A DNA stretch of 13,826 bases from an uncultured Verrucomicrobiota bacterium (GTDB lineage: Bacteria > Verrucomicrobiota > Kiritimatiellia > RFP12 > UBA1067). The notes below the pieces were generated by a model. It was not told where the DNA came from and did not search any database. It saw only the letters and a list, made by a program, of their open reading frames with translations. Each line of letters starts with the position of its first letter. The stretch's first letter is position 1. The stretch spans positions 1-13,826 of the forward strand of contig CAMPAA010000073.1 of the NCBI GenBank assembly GCA_946631345.1, written 5' to 3'. The translations under genes were made by a program, and so were the position numbers. Shown piece by piece: positions 7,286-13,826 of this stretch.

Positions 7286-10200
7286 ATGGCTGGCAGATCA
7301 TCATCGGGCATGGTTGGCAGGGCTTCCGGGCTTCTGTCCATTGCATTTGCGGCGTGTGCCGTATGCGCAGGCGCTTACGAGACTAACCGGTGGACCAACG
7401 CTTCCGGAGGCGATTGGGGGGTGGCGGAGAACTGGTCGCTCAACCGGGTGCCGACGTCCGACGACTGGGTGGAGCTGCCGATCCTCGAAGGCGACTACTC
7501 CATCAACGTGGAAGGCTCCTATCAGACCAGGTGCGTACGCCTTGAGAGCGAGGGCGTGGCCCAGACCGTCACGCTGACCGGCACGGGAACCGTGACTGGC
7601 GGCGCATTGAACGACTGCTACGTGCGCCAGCTCCGCAGTCTCGTGCTTGACGGGCCGACCTTCACCGTCGCCGGAAAGGATCTCATGCTCTACGGGCCGG
7701 TCACGGTGAAAAACGGGGGTGAGCTCCGCTGCATAACCATGACGCTCTGGATGAACGCGCCGGAGCTTCACGCGGAGGCAGGCGGCGCGATCGTCTGCTC
7801 CGACACTATCCGCGTCCGCGCCCCCGCGGCGAAGATCGACGTGAACGGCGGAAGCCTCGTAAGCCGTTCAATCACGCGGCACGGAACATACCAGAACGCC
7901 GCCGCGATCTCCGTGGCGAACGGCGGAAGCCTCTCGGTGGAGACGCTCGATCTCGACAACGGAGCTTCGGTATCCGTCTCCTCTGGCACCTTCTGCGCAA
8001 CGGAGGCGATCAGCATGACCGGCGATGCGACCCTGTCGTTCACCGGCGGCAGGCTCATCCTCCCGGAAGGCAAGGTTCCGCAGGCGTTCGCGGATGCGGT
8101 CGACGGGGCCACGGTAGAGTACCATCCAGCCGTCAGGCGCGTGGTCGGTACTGTGACCGACCGTTCGGCGCTCGAGTCGCTTGACGGCACGACCCTTGTC
8201 GTTGAGAGCGGCTCCGACAACGCGGTGCTCATACATTCGAGCAACTCGCAGCTCGACTACGATGTGGAGGTCGGCGGTCCCCTGTGCGTCACCAACGGCT
8301 GCATCAGCATCAACCGGCGGGGCTCGCTCGGCGGCGACTACCCAGTGTTCGTGAAGGCGTTCCGCATAGGCTCGCAGTATGGGGTTCCCACGCTCCGCTT
8401 CCCGGTCATCGTGGTCGGCGCAACCTATCCGTTCCAAACCACGCGGACGGACTACGACACGTTCTTCCTCGAAGGCCCCACCGAGATCCGGCCTACTGCC
8501 GACACCGGAGCACCATCCTCCGGCGCGATCGCAGTGGCCTCCGGCGACTTCGTGGTGGACACACGCGACTACAACGATCCGGCCACTGTCCGCACGGTGA
8601 CCCTCAGCGGGTTAGGCGCGAAGGATGCCGCTACGCTCACAGTGCGCGGCGGCGGCGAACTGAGGTTCCTCCAAGGCCACTCGGCATCGCCTTTCTCCCG
8701 TTTCGCGGTCGAGGCCGGCACCACGCTTACGCTCCTGCCGCACCTGTCCATGACCACCGTCTGCGGGCCGCTGCACGCCGACGAGTTCGTGCTCGGCCCG
8801 AACACCGTGCTCAACATACCCGCCGGAAGCAACGCCGTCCATGCGGCGAAGTGGAGCATCGACCCCACCGCCGTCATCAACGTAGTGTTCGCGGAGAATA
8901 TGGCGGTGGACGCCAAGGCGGTTCTATGCGACATCGGCGGCGGGCTGGCCGTGCCGAATGGCCAGATCAGGCTCACCGGCGCGCCGAATGGGTGGAGCCT
9001 CGTCGAAAGCGGCGGGTCGTGGGCCGTGACGAACGTCGCGATGGACGTATCGTGCGAATCGGACTACGAGTGGGTCGGCGAGGGGACGGACAATCAGTCC
9101 GCCAACCCGGACAACTGGTACGGCAAGATGCGCCCGCTCCAGACGTACGCATACGTGTTCGGGGCCGCCGACGCAGGGGCCACCGTGCAGTTTTACAGGT
9201 TCTTCCAGGGGGAGGACGCCACGGAGTACCCCACGGCCAAAGGCGCGACGGTGAAAAGCATACGCTTCCGCAACAATGCGGTGCCGTCGTTCACGATATA
9301 CGGCCTGGCCGGCATAACGTTTAGCGACAGGGGGAATTACGAGGGCGCGGCGATCTCGTCGTTCTCGCCGGTGCCGCAGTTCTACACGTTCAACGGCATA
9401 CGCGGCAACTCGCCGACGCTCTGCGCCGCCGCCGAAGGCCCGATCGTGATCGACACCGACAACTCCGACTTCCAGAAGACGTCCGACTTTGGCATCATCG
9501 GCGTTTCCGGCGATGTGCGGTTCGGCTCGCTCGTCACGTTCCCGCAGTTCAACTTCCTTGCGCGTAACGACGGCTACGGGCACCTGACCTGCGGCACGCA
9601 GTTCACCGTGCTCTCCGGCGGCGACGTGACGTTCACCAACCAGACGACCGCATTTGCCTTCCCGTATGCCGGCTTCCGCGTAAAGGACGGCGGCACGCTG
9701 ACGTTCCAGGACGGCACGGCGGCCTCGCAGTATGCATGGAATTCGGGAAGTTCGGCGTGGGGCATGGTTGCGTACGGCGCAAAAAGCACGATTGACGGGA
9801 CGATGGACATACAGGCGACTTTCGTCGGCGGCAACGACCAGGCGTTCGGCGGCTCCGGCACGCTCAGGATCGCGGGCGTGAAGCCGGCGAGGAACTCCCG
9901 CATGTATGCCGCCGAAGGCCGCTCGCGCATATCGTTCGGCGACACCCTCACCGTGCAGATGGGTGCGGACTGGACCACCGTCAAGGAAGGTGCAAACTAC
10001 CCGCTTGCAATAAAGGCATATGGCTCGCCGACGATCCGCACGGCAGGCGACTGGACGTACGGCCCAGAGGCGGGGTTCGCGTCAGACGAGACCGCCCGGT
10101 GGCGCGCCATGCAGGTATGCGACGGCGCCACGCTCACGGTCGATGCGGGCGGCGGCACGGCGACGTTTGCCGATTCGGTGTGCGGAAAGGGTACGCTCGC

Positions 10201-10585
10201 CATAACGAACGGAGTGATGCTGACGTCCGGCGGAGTGACCAACACGCTTGGAATCGCCGTGAAGGCCGGTGGAGTGTACGAATGGGGCGGCGTGCAGTCG
10301 GTGCGTTCGCTTTCCTGCGAGGCGGGCGGCACACTGCGGTTCACGGCGTTCGCGCCAATCACGGTGACGGAGGCCGTCGATCTCGGCGGGATGACGCTCG
10401 AGTGGCCGCAGGACCTCGACCTCATGGCGTCGCCGCGCTGGCACACGGTCATCGTCTCGAAGACAGGCTTCACCGGCGCGCTTGCTGGGCTTGGCGGAGC
10501 CTGCGTCGCGCGGGTGGCGCAGGTGGAAGGCGGATTCGCGCTCCAGCTGCGCAAGATAGCGAGTTTCAGGATGCAGATAAGGTGA
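7286..10585 (+). CDS. Large secreted beta-strand-repeat (beta-helix-like) protein
   Basis: The 1099-aa product has an N-terminal signal: basic start, hydrophobic LLSIAFAACAVCAGAYE, likely cut near residue 33. Two modules can be seen. Module 1 opens with RWTNASGGDWGVAENW (about 36-51). Module 2 opens with YEWVGEGTDNQSANPDNW (from about 594). Both share a W-x(n)-NW lead followed by long runs of short beta strands separated by Gly/Asn/Asp turns, for example NGGSLSVETLDL, GGGELRFLQG, GGTLTFQDGT and GATLTVDAGG. This periodic 'GG-x-L-x-F/V' pattern is typical of right-handed beta-helix and autotransporter-associated repeat proteins common in PVC bacteria. I see no catalytic motif, no autotransporter beta-barrel, and no PEP-CTERM or LPXTG sorting tail: the chain ends in LRKIASFRMQIR. 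A surface or extracellular adhesin or polysaccharide-binding role is possible but unproven. The ATG at 7280 is an alternative start. Confidence 0.85.
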   Translation: MAGRSSSGMVGRASGLLSIAFAACAVCAGAYETNRWTNASGGDWGVAENWSLNRVPTSDDWVELPILEGDYSINVEGSYQTRCVRLESEGVAQTVTLTGTGTVTGGALNDCYVRQLRSLVLDGPTFTVAGKDLMLYGPVTVKNGGELRCITMTLWMNAPELHAEAGGAIVCSDTIRVRAPAAKIDVNGGSLVSRSITRHGTYQNAAAISVANGGSLSVETLDLDNGASVSVSSGTFCATEAISMTGDATLSFTGGRLILPEGKVPQAFADAVDGATVEYHPAVRRVVGTVTDRSALESLDGTTLVVESGSDNAVLIHSSNSQLDYDVEVGGPLCVTNGCISINRRGSLGGDYPVFVKAFRIGSQYGVPTLRFPVIVVGATYPFQTTRTDYDTFFLEGPTEIRPTADTGAPSSGAIAVASGDFVVDTRDYNDPATVRTVTLSGLGAKDAATLTVRGGGELRFLQGHSASPFSRFAVEAGTTLTLLPHLSMTTVCGPLHADEFVLGPNTVLNIPAGSNAVHAAKWSIDPTAVINVVFAENMAVDAKAVLCDIGGGLAVPNGQIRLTGAPNGWSLVESGGSWAVTNVAMDVSCESDYEWVGEGTDNQSANPDNWYGKMRPLQTYAYVFGAADAGATVQFYRFFQGEDATEYPTAKGATVKSIRFRNNAVPSFTIYGLAGITFSDRGNYEGAAISSFSPVPQFYTFNGIRGNSPTLCAAAEGPIVIDTDNSDFQKTSDFGIIGVSGDVRFGSLVTFPQFNFLARNDGYGHLTCGTQFTVLSGGDVTFTNQTTAFAFPYAGFRVKDGGTLTFQDGTAASQYAWNSGSSAWGMVAYGAKSTIDGTMDIQATFVGGNDQAFGGSGTLRIAGVKPARNSRMYAAEGRSRISFGDTLTVQMGADWTTVKEGANYPLAIKAYGSPTIRTAGDWTYGPEAGFASDETARWRAMQVCDGATLTVDAGGGTATFADSVCGKGTLAITNGVMLTSGGVTNTLGIAVKAGGVYEWGGVQSVRSLSCEAGGTLRFTAFAPITVTEAVDLGGMTLEWPQDLDLMASPRWHTVIVSKTGFTGALAGLGGACVARVAQVEGGFALQLRKIASFRMQIR

Positions 10586-10592
10586 GGAAAGC

Positions 10593-12218
10593 ATGAAAGG
10601 ACTGTTTTTCGCGGTTGCAGCGTTCGCCGCAGCCGCGCAGGCACCGGCCGCCGGAAAGAAGTACATCGCGTTCGCGTGGGAGTTCAGGAACCTCAAGCCT
10701 GCCCAGATACTGGAGCACGCCGACAGGTTCGCCGGGCTGCCGATCGACGGCGTGGGAATCCTGGTCTCGGCAAAGAACCCCAAGGGCGGCACGTTCACGC
10801 AGATCGGTCTCACGGACTACCCGGCCTGGACGTGGGAGGCGTTCGCCGACCAGGTGCCGGTGCTGAAGGCGATCGTGTCCAAGCCGAACCTCTCGGAGAG
10901 CTTCCTCGCCGGCTACCGCGCGCCGATGCACCGCGCGGCCTGGACGGATGACGCCGCATGGGCGTGCATCGAGAACAACATGGGCATCGTCGCACGCCTT
11001 GCACGCGAGGCCGGCGTGAAGGGCATATCCATCGATCACGAGGACTACAGGCAGCAGCGCCAGTTCTACCGCAGCGAAAGCGATCCGCCGTACGACGAGT
11101 GCCGCCGCCTTGCGAGGGCCCGCGGGCGGCAGGTGTTCGGAAGGGTGTTCCGCGAACATCCCGCCGCCATCCTGCTTTCCTTCTGGGTGCTTTCCGAGGA
11201 CCGCTCATACTTCGCCACGCGCGATCCAGCCGCCCTCATGCGGCAGAACGGCGACCTGTGGCCGTCGTTCGTGGCCGGGATACTCGACGCTCTGCCGCCC
11301 ACGGGCAGGCTTATAGAGGGCGACGAGCACGGATACCGCCACGAGGCTTCGTTCAACGAGTTCCACGTGGCGCACTCCAACGCCCGGCGGCTGGGCGCGA
11401 TGCTTCTGCCGGAAGACATCCGTGAGAAGTACGCGGCGCGCGTGGAGCAGGGGTTTGGCCAGTATCTCGACTACTACACCGATCCAGTCACCCCGGGCAG
11501 GCGCGCGCTGTGGAGCATCGGGCCTGAGGGCGGATCGCGCCTCGAGCATTTCAGGCGCAACATCCAGGCGGCGACGGACGTAGCCGACGAGTACGTCTGG
11601 CTCTGGGGGCAGAAGCATCCGTGGATAGACTGGGACAAGTCCGCCCGCCTTAACCCCGCCGTGGACTATGCGAAGACGTGGGAACAGGCCCTGCCGGGGG
11701 TCTGCGAGATGCTCGAGACCGTCAAGGGCGGCGAAGCGGCGGAGCTCAGGCGGCTTGCGCGGCTGCGCGCGGCCGGAACGGCGACCAACCTTCTGGCAAA
11801 GACGGCTCTGCACACATGGCAGGTCACCAAGGATAAGCGCGGCCGCCCGATCCCCGAGGGGACGTTCCGTACGCTTGATGGCGGCGTGCGTTCGTGCGAG
11901 GGCATGATGAACGGCTGCTACTACTGCTATTGCCGGGGGATAGAGCCGGGGGCCAGGTATGCGGTGACGGTGGAGGCGCGCGGCGATGCTGCCGGTTCGA
12001 CGGTGAGCTGGGGCGATGACGAGGGGATGCTGTTCCGCCTTCCTTCGCCCAGATGCGTGTTTGGCGCGCCCGACGCCGATGGCTGGCGCAGGGGGACGAT
12101 GTTCCTTACCGCGCCTCTTGGGGTGAACCATCTCAAGTTCACGTTCGGCGCGAGCCGCCAGAAACCCGGCGAGGCCGCCCTGTTCCGTAACTGGGCCATC
12201 TATCGCCTGTGGCCGTAG
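10593..12218 (+). CDS. Exported TIM-barrel protein, glycoside hydrolase-like, with C-terminal beta-sandwich
   Basis: The 541-aa product starts with a clear signal peptide (MKGLFFAVAAFAAAAQAPAAG, cut near 20). Residues about 22-390 alternate strands and helices like a TIM barrel: YIAFAWEFRN (24-33), DGVGILVSAK (52-61), GVKGISIDHEDY (141-152), AILLSFWVLSED (192-203), GRLIEGDEHGY (238-248), and YVWLWGQKHPWIDW near the end of the barrel. Acidic pairs in DHED (148-151) and EGDE (242-245) sit at strand ends, where glycosidase catalytic acids are found. Residues from about 408 on look like a jelly-roll carbohydrate-binding-type sandwich (YAVTVEARGDAAGSTVSW, then HLKFTFGAS). The gene starts 7 nt after the beta-helix gene, with GAGGA overlapping that stop codon, so they share a transcript. 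I cannot place it in a named glycoside hydrolase family; enzymatic function is inference. Confidence 0.85.
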   Translation: MKGLFFAVAAFAAAAQAPAAGKKYIAFAWEFRNLKPAQILEHADRFAGLPIDGVGILVSAKNPKGGTFTQIGLTDYPAWTWEAFADQVPVLKAIVSKPNLSESFLAGYRAPMHRAAWTDDAAWACIENNMGIVARLAREAGVKGISIDHEDYRQQRQFYRSESDPPYDECRRLARARGRQVFGRVFREHPAAILLSFWVLSEDRSYFATRDPAALMRQNGDLWPSFVAGILDALPPTGRLIEGDEHGYRHEASFNEFHVAHSNARRLGAMLLPEDIREKYAARVEQGFGQYLDYYTDPVTPGRRALWSIGPEGGSRLEHFRRNIQAATDVADEYVWLWGQKHPWIDWDKSARLNPAVDYAKTWEQALPGVCEMLETVKGGEAAELRRLARLRAAGTATNLLAKTALHTWQVTKDKRGRPIPEGTFRTLDGGVRSCEGMMNGCYYCYCRGIEPGARYAVTVEARGDAAGSTVSWGDDEGMLFRLPSPRCVFGAPDADGWRRGTMFLTAPLGVNHLKFTFGASRQKPGEAALFRNWAIYRLWP

Positions 12219-12240
12219 CGAAGCGCCGCCTCTGCGTTTT

Positions 12241-12251
12241 TGTGGTATAAT
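12241..12251 (+). promoter_or_regulatory. Extended -10 promoter element upstream of DegT aminotransferase
   Basis: TGTGGTATAAT has a perfect TATAAT (12246-12251) with TGG directly before it. A T run (GTTTTT) precedes it, and no -35 consensus is found at 16-18 nt. It matches the words at 5268 and 7241. The frame of the next gene opens at a TTG inside this element, which argues that the annotated start must be further down, at 12303. Confidence 0.7.
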
Positions 12252-12287
12252 TTGCGGCCATTGAACGGCGTAAGGCCATCAAACAAG

Positions 12288-12294
12288 AAAGGAA
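12288..12294 (+). promoter_or_regulatory. Ribosome binding site that decides the start at 12303
   Basis: AAAGGAA lies 8 nt before ATG 12303. The upstream TTG at 12240 overlaps the promoter -10 region and cannot be the start of a transcript made from it. Confidence 0.7.
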
Positions 12295-12302
12295 CCAAGG
12301 AA

Positions 12303-13619
12303 ATGGGCAGCGAAGCAACAGATTTCAGGTACAACACAGGCGCAACGAAGGTTCCGTGGGCGGCGGTCGGCGAAGACTACAACGCCCAGGACCTTATGGA
12401 GATAGTAAAGTTCCTGATGCAGGGCAGCGGACCGGAGCACGATGCCGCGCTCGCAGAGGTCGATGCGGCGGTGCATAGGCTTTCGGCCATCTCCACCCCG
12501 CCCGGAAAGCTTTCGCTCGCAGGCAGGGTGGAGGAGCTCGAGAAGGCGCTCGACTCCTATCTCGGCGTGGATCCCGGCAGCTCGCTTTTCGTGACGAACT
12601 GCACGAGCGCGTTTGAGATCGCGTACAGGTATGCGGATATCCGCCCCGGCGACGAGGTGATCGTGCCGGCGATAACGTTCATCGCCACGATGGCGTATCC
12701 CCTCGGCGCGGGCGCGAAGCTCGTCTTCGCCGACATCGACCCCAAGACTCTCAACATGGATCCCGCCGACGTCGCGCGCAAGATCACGCCCAAGACGAAG
12801 ATGATCGTGCCAGTCCACATCGGCGGCTATCCGGTGGACATGGATCCCATCATGAAGCTTGCGGAGAGGCACGGCATCATCGTGCTTGAGGACGCCGCGC
12901 ACGGCTTCGGCGGCGAATACAAGGGACGCAAGCTCGGCACCATCGGCCATTTCGGCGCGTACAGCTTCCACGAGGTCAAGAACTGCACCTCCTTCGGCGA
13001 GGGTGGCGTGCTCGTGACGAACATCCCGGAGTTCCGCTCGGAGGCGCGCCGCGCGCGCTTCCTCGGGGTGGACTTCTCGAACAAGATCAAGAACTGGCTC
13101 TACGACGTGTCGTGCATCAAGGGCAAACACGGTCCGTTCATGAGCGCGAACACCTCCGTCACCGAGATACAGGCGCTGGGGCTGCTCCAGCAGATGAAGC
13201 GCTACGACAAGATACTTGCGGAGCGCCGCCGCGAGGCTACATACATGACGGAGCGCCTGAGCGGCAATCCGGCGATCATTCCGCAGGACCTCGGCAATGC
13301 GGATATCGTGCCCACGTTCCACCTCTACCAGCTCCAGATCGATCCGGAGAAGGCGGGCGGCGACGTGCAGGTGCTCAAGCGCAAGCTCGACGAGAAGGGC
13401 GTGACCAACATCCCTCACTTCGGTCCGCTATACCGGTTCTCCGCCGTGCGGGAGATGGGGCTCGACCCCGAAGCCGCCGCGAAGTCGTGCCCGGTGTGCG
13501 AGGAAGTATTCGACAGGCGCTTCACGCATCTGCCTATCTACGGCCTCACGGCGGAGCAGCTGAAGTACATGGCCGACTCCATACTTGAATCGGTCAAGGA
13601 GATGCAGGAAGGCCGCTGA
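12303..13619 (+). CDS. DegT/DnrJ/EryC1/StrS family PLP aminotransferase
   Basis: The 438-aa cytoplasmic protein is of the sugar aminotransferase family, which transfers an amino group from Glu or Gln to keto sugars (or forms aminocyclitols) for cell-surface glycans or secondary metabolites. Family marks are VTNCTSAFEIAYR (97-109), GDEVIVPAITFIATM (116-130), VFADIDPKTLNMDP (141-154), VPVHIGGYPVDMDPI (169-183), LEDAAHGFGGEYKGRKLG (195-212; D197 contacts the PLP ring), and the PLP lysine K226 in FHEVKNCTSFGEGG. The C-terminal VTNIPHFGPLYR region is also typical. It has about 65 residues before the core domain, somewhat more than usual. It has its own promoter element at 12241 and no glycan-synthesis neighbours in view, so substrate is unknown. 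A member of this fold acting as a dehydratase is unlikely because the lysine is kept. Confidence 0.93.
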   Translation: MGSEATDFRYNTGATKVPWAAVGEDYNAQDLMEIVKFLMQGSGPEHDAALAEVDAAVHRLSAISTPPGKLSLAGRVEELEKALDSYLGVDPGSSLFVTNCTSAFEIAYRYADIRPGDEVIVPAITFIATMAYPLGAGAKLVFADIDPKTLNMDPADVARKITPKTKMIVPVHIGGYPVDMDPIMKLAERHGIIVLEDAAHGFGGEYKGRKLGTIGHFGAYSFHEVKNCTSFGEGGVLVTNIPEFRSEARRARFLGVDFSNKIKNWLYDVSCIKGKHGPFMSANTSVTEIQALGLLQQMKRYDKILAERRREATYMTERLSGNPAIIPQDLGNADIVPTFHLYQLQIDPEKAGGDVQVLKRKLDEKGVTNIPHFGPLYRFSAVREMGLDPEAAAKSCPVCEEVFDRRFTHLPIYGLTAEQLKYMADSILESVKEMQEGR

Positions 13620-13681
13620 CTCACCGTCCGATAGATCGCCCGAAACGCAGTGACGCCCACGTCTTGCTGCGAAAGTATTGC

Positions 13682-13699
13682 GCAAAATGCGCGTTTTGC
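13682..13699. repeat. A/T-rich inverted repeat GCAAAA...TTTTGC
   Basis: GCAAAA (13682-13687) and TTTTGC (13694-13699) face each other around a six-base centre TGCGCG. In RNA this gives a short stem of 6 bp plus a U-G pair. It lies 63 nt after the DegT stop. No T run follows, so it is not a convincing intrinsic terminator. It could be a protein-binding site or part of the element to the right. Confidence 0.4.
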
Positions 13700-13710
13700 C
13701 AGATATCTGG
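13699..13710. repeat. Perfect 12-bp palindrome CCAGATATCTGG
   Basis: CCAGATATCTGG reads the same on both strands. It shares one base with the inverted repeat on its left and is followed by GTGTCTGGG. Perfect 12-bp palindromes of this kind can be dimeric protein-binding sites; function here is unknown. Confidence 0.6.
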
Positions 13711-13733
13711 GTGTCTGGGCGGCTTAAACACCT

Positions 13734-13824
13734 CTTCAGGGGACGTCAAATCCCCCTTCAGGGGACATCAAATGTATAGACAAGGGACATAGGTAACACA
13801 TGGACAAGGGACATAGGTAACACA
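13734..13824. repeat. Array of four phased repeats with GGGACRT core; possible insertion-sequence end
   Basis: Two copies of CTTCAGGGGACRTCAAAT (13734-13751 and 13756-13773, one base different) are followed by two identical 22-bp copies (13779-13800 and 13803-13824) containing AAGGGACATAGGTAACAC. All four contain GGGACRT; the GGGAC cores start at 13740, 13762, 13784 and 13808, that is 22, 22 and 24 nt apart, near two helical turns. Repeated sites like this just inside an insertion sequence end are known as transposase-binding repeats, for example in the IS21 family, and the reverse complement TGTTACCTATGTCCC has the look of such termini. No transposase gene is in the window, so the mobile-element reading is inference. 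The array runs to the window edge and may continue. Confidence 0.7.
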
Positions 13825-13826
13825 CG

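Noticed and set aside
8284..9324. 346-codon + strand frame inside the beta-helix gene
   Set aside because: Arg-rich alternate frame of a gene with a strong promoter, ribosome site and signal peptide; no start signal of its own.
12219..12240. Terminator in the gap after the TIM-barrel gene (GCG...GCGTTTTT)
   Set aside because: A T run is present but I could not form a stable stem immediately before it; the T run more likely belongs to the promoter region.
12279..13418. Long minus-strand open frame (379 codons) opposite the DegT gene
   Set aside because: Same reason: a shadow of a well-supported aminotransferase, with His/Arg/Leu-biased composition and no recognisable domain.
13734..13824. 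CRISPR array
   Set aside because: Repeat units are 18-22 bp with only 2-5 nt between them, too short and without unique spacers; no cas gene is present.

Overview
The window is GC-rich, densely coded and almost entirely on the + strand. It suggests a bacterium of the PVC group, most plausibly Kiritimatiellota, Lentisphaerota or Verrucomicrobiota. This is inferred from three things: a large secreted beta-strand-repeat protein with WxN...NW modules, a Tat-type lipoprotein of the sugar isomerase TIM-barrel class, and extended -10 promoters of the form TGGTATAWT. No rRNA or marker gene is present to confirm it.

Left block (1-5257), mostly housekeeping metabolism. An unrecognised gene cut by the left edge overlaps by 4 nt a short glutamate 5-kinase (ProB without a PUA domain). 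Next comes a fused biotin-precursor enzyme of 633 aa: BioW (pimelate-CoA ligase) followed by BioF (8-amino-7-oxononanoate synthase). After that are a stand-alone TrpB2-type tryptophan synthase beta chain and a MarC-family membrane protein.

Middle block (5258-7178). A promoter-like TATGGTATAAT element precedes a Tat/lipoprotein sugar phosphate isomerase/epimerase-like TIM barrel. An exported N-acetylmuramoyl-L-alanine amidase starts only 7 nt after its stop. Both products should act at or outside the membrane.

Right block (7179-13619). A strong promoter (TTGACA, 18-nt spacer, TGGTATAGT) drives an ~1100-residue secreted beta-helix-like protein. Seven nt downstream of it begins a 541-aa exported protein that looks like a TIM-barrel glycoside-hydrolase-type enzyme with a C-terminal beta-sandwich. 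The two form a probable two-gene secretion operon. A third TGTGGTATAAT element precedes a DegT/DnrJ/EryC1-type PLP aminotransferase.

Right edge (13620-13826), non-coding. It holds an A/T-rich inverted repeat, a perfect 12-bp palindrome, and four phased repeats sharing a GGGACRT core (spacing 22, 22 and 24 nt). These resemble the multiple transposase-binding repeats at the end of an insertion sequence whose body would lie beyond the window.

The most interesting items are the BioW-BioF fusion, the phased repeat array, and the uncharacterised secreted pair. I see no CRISPR array, tRNA, rRNA, phage or recognisable defence system here.
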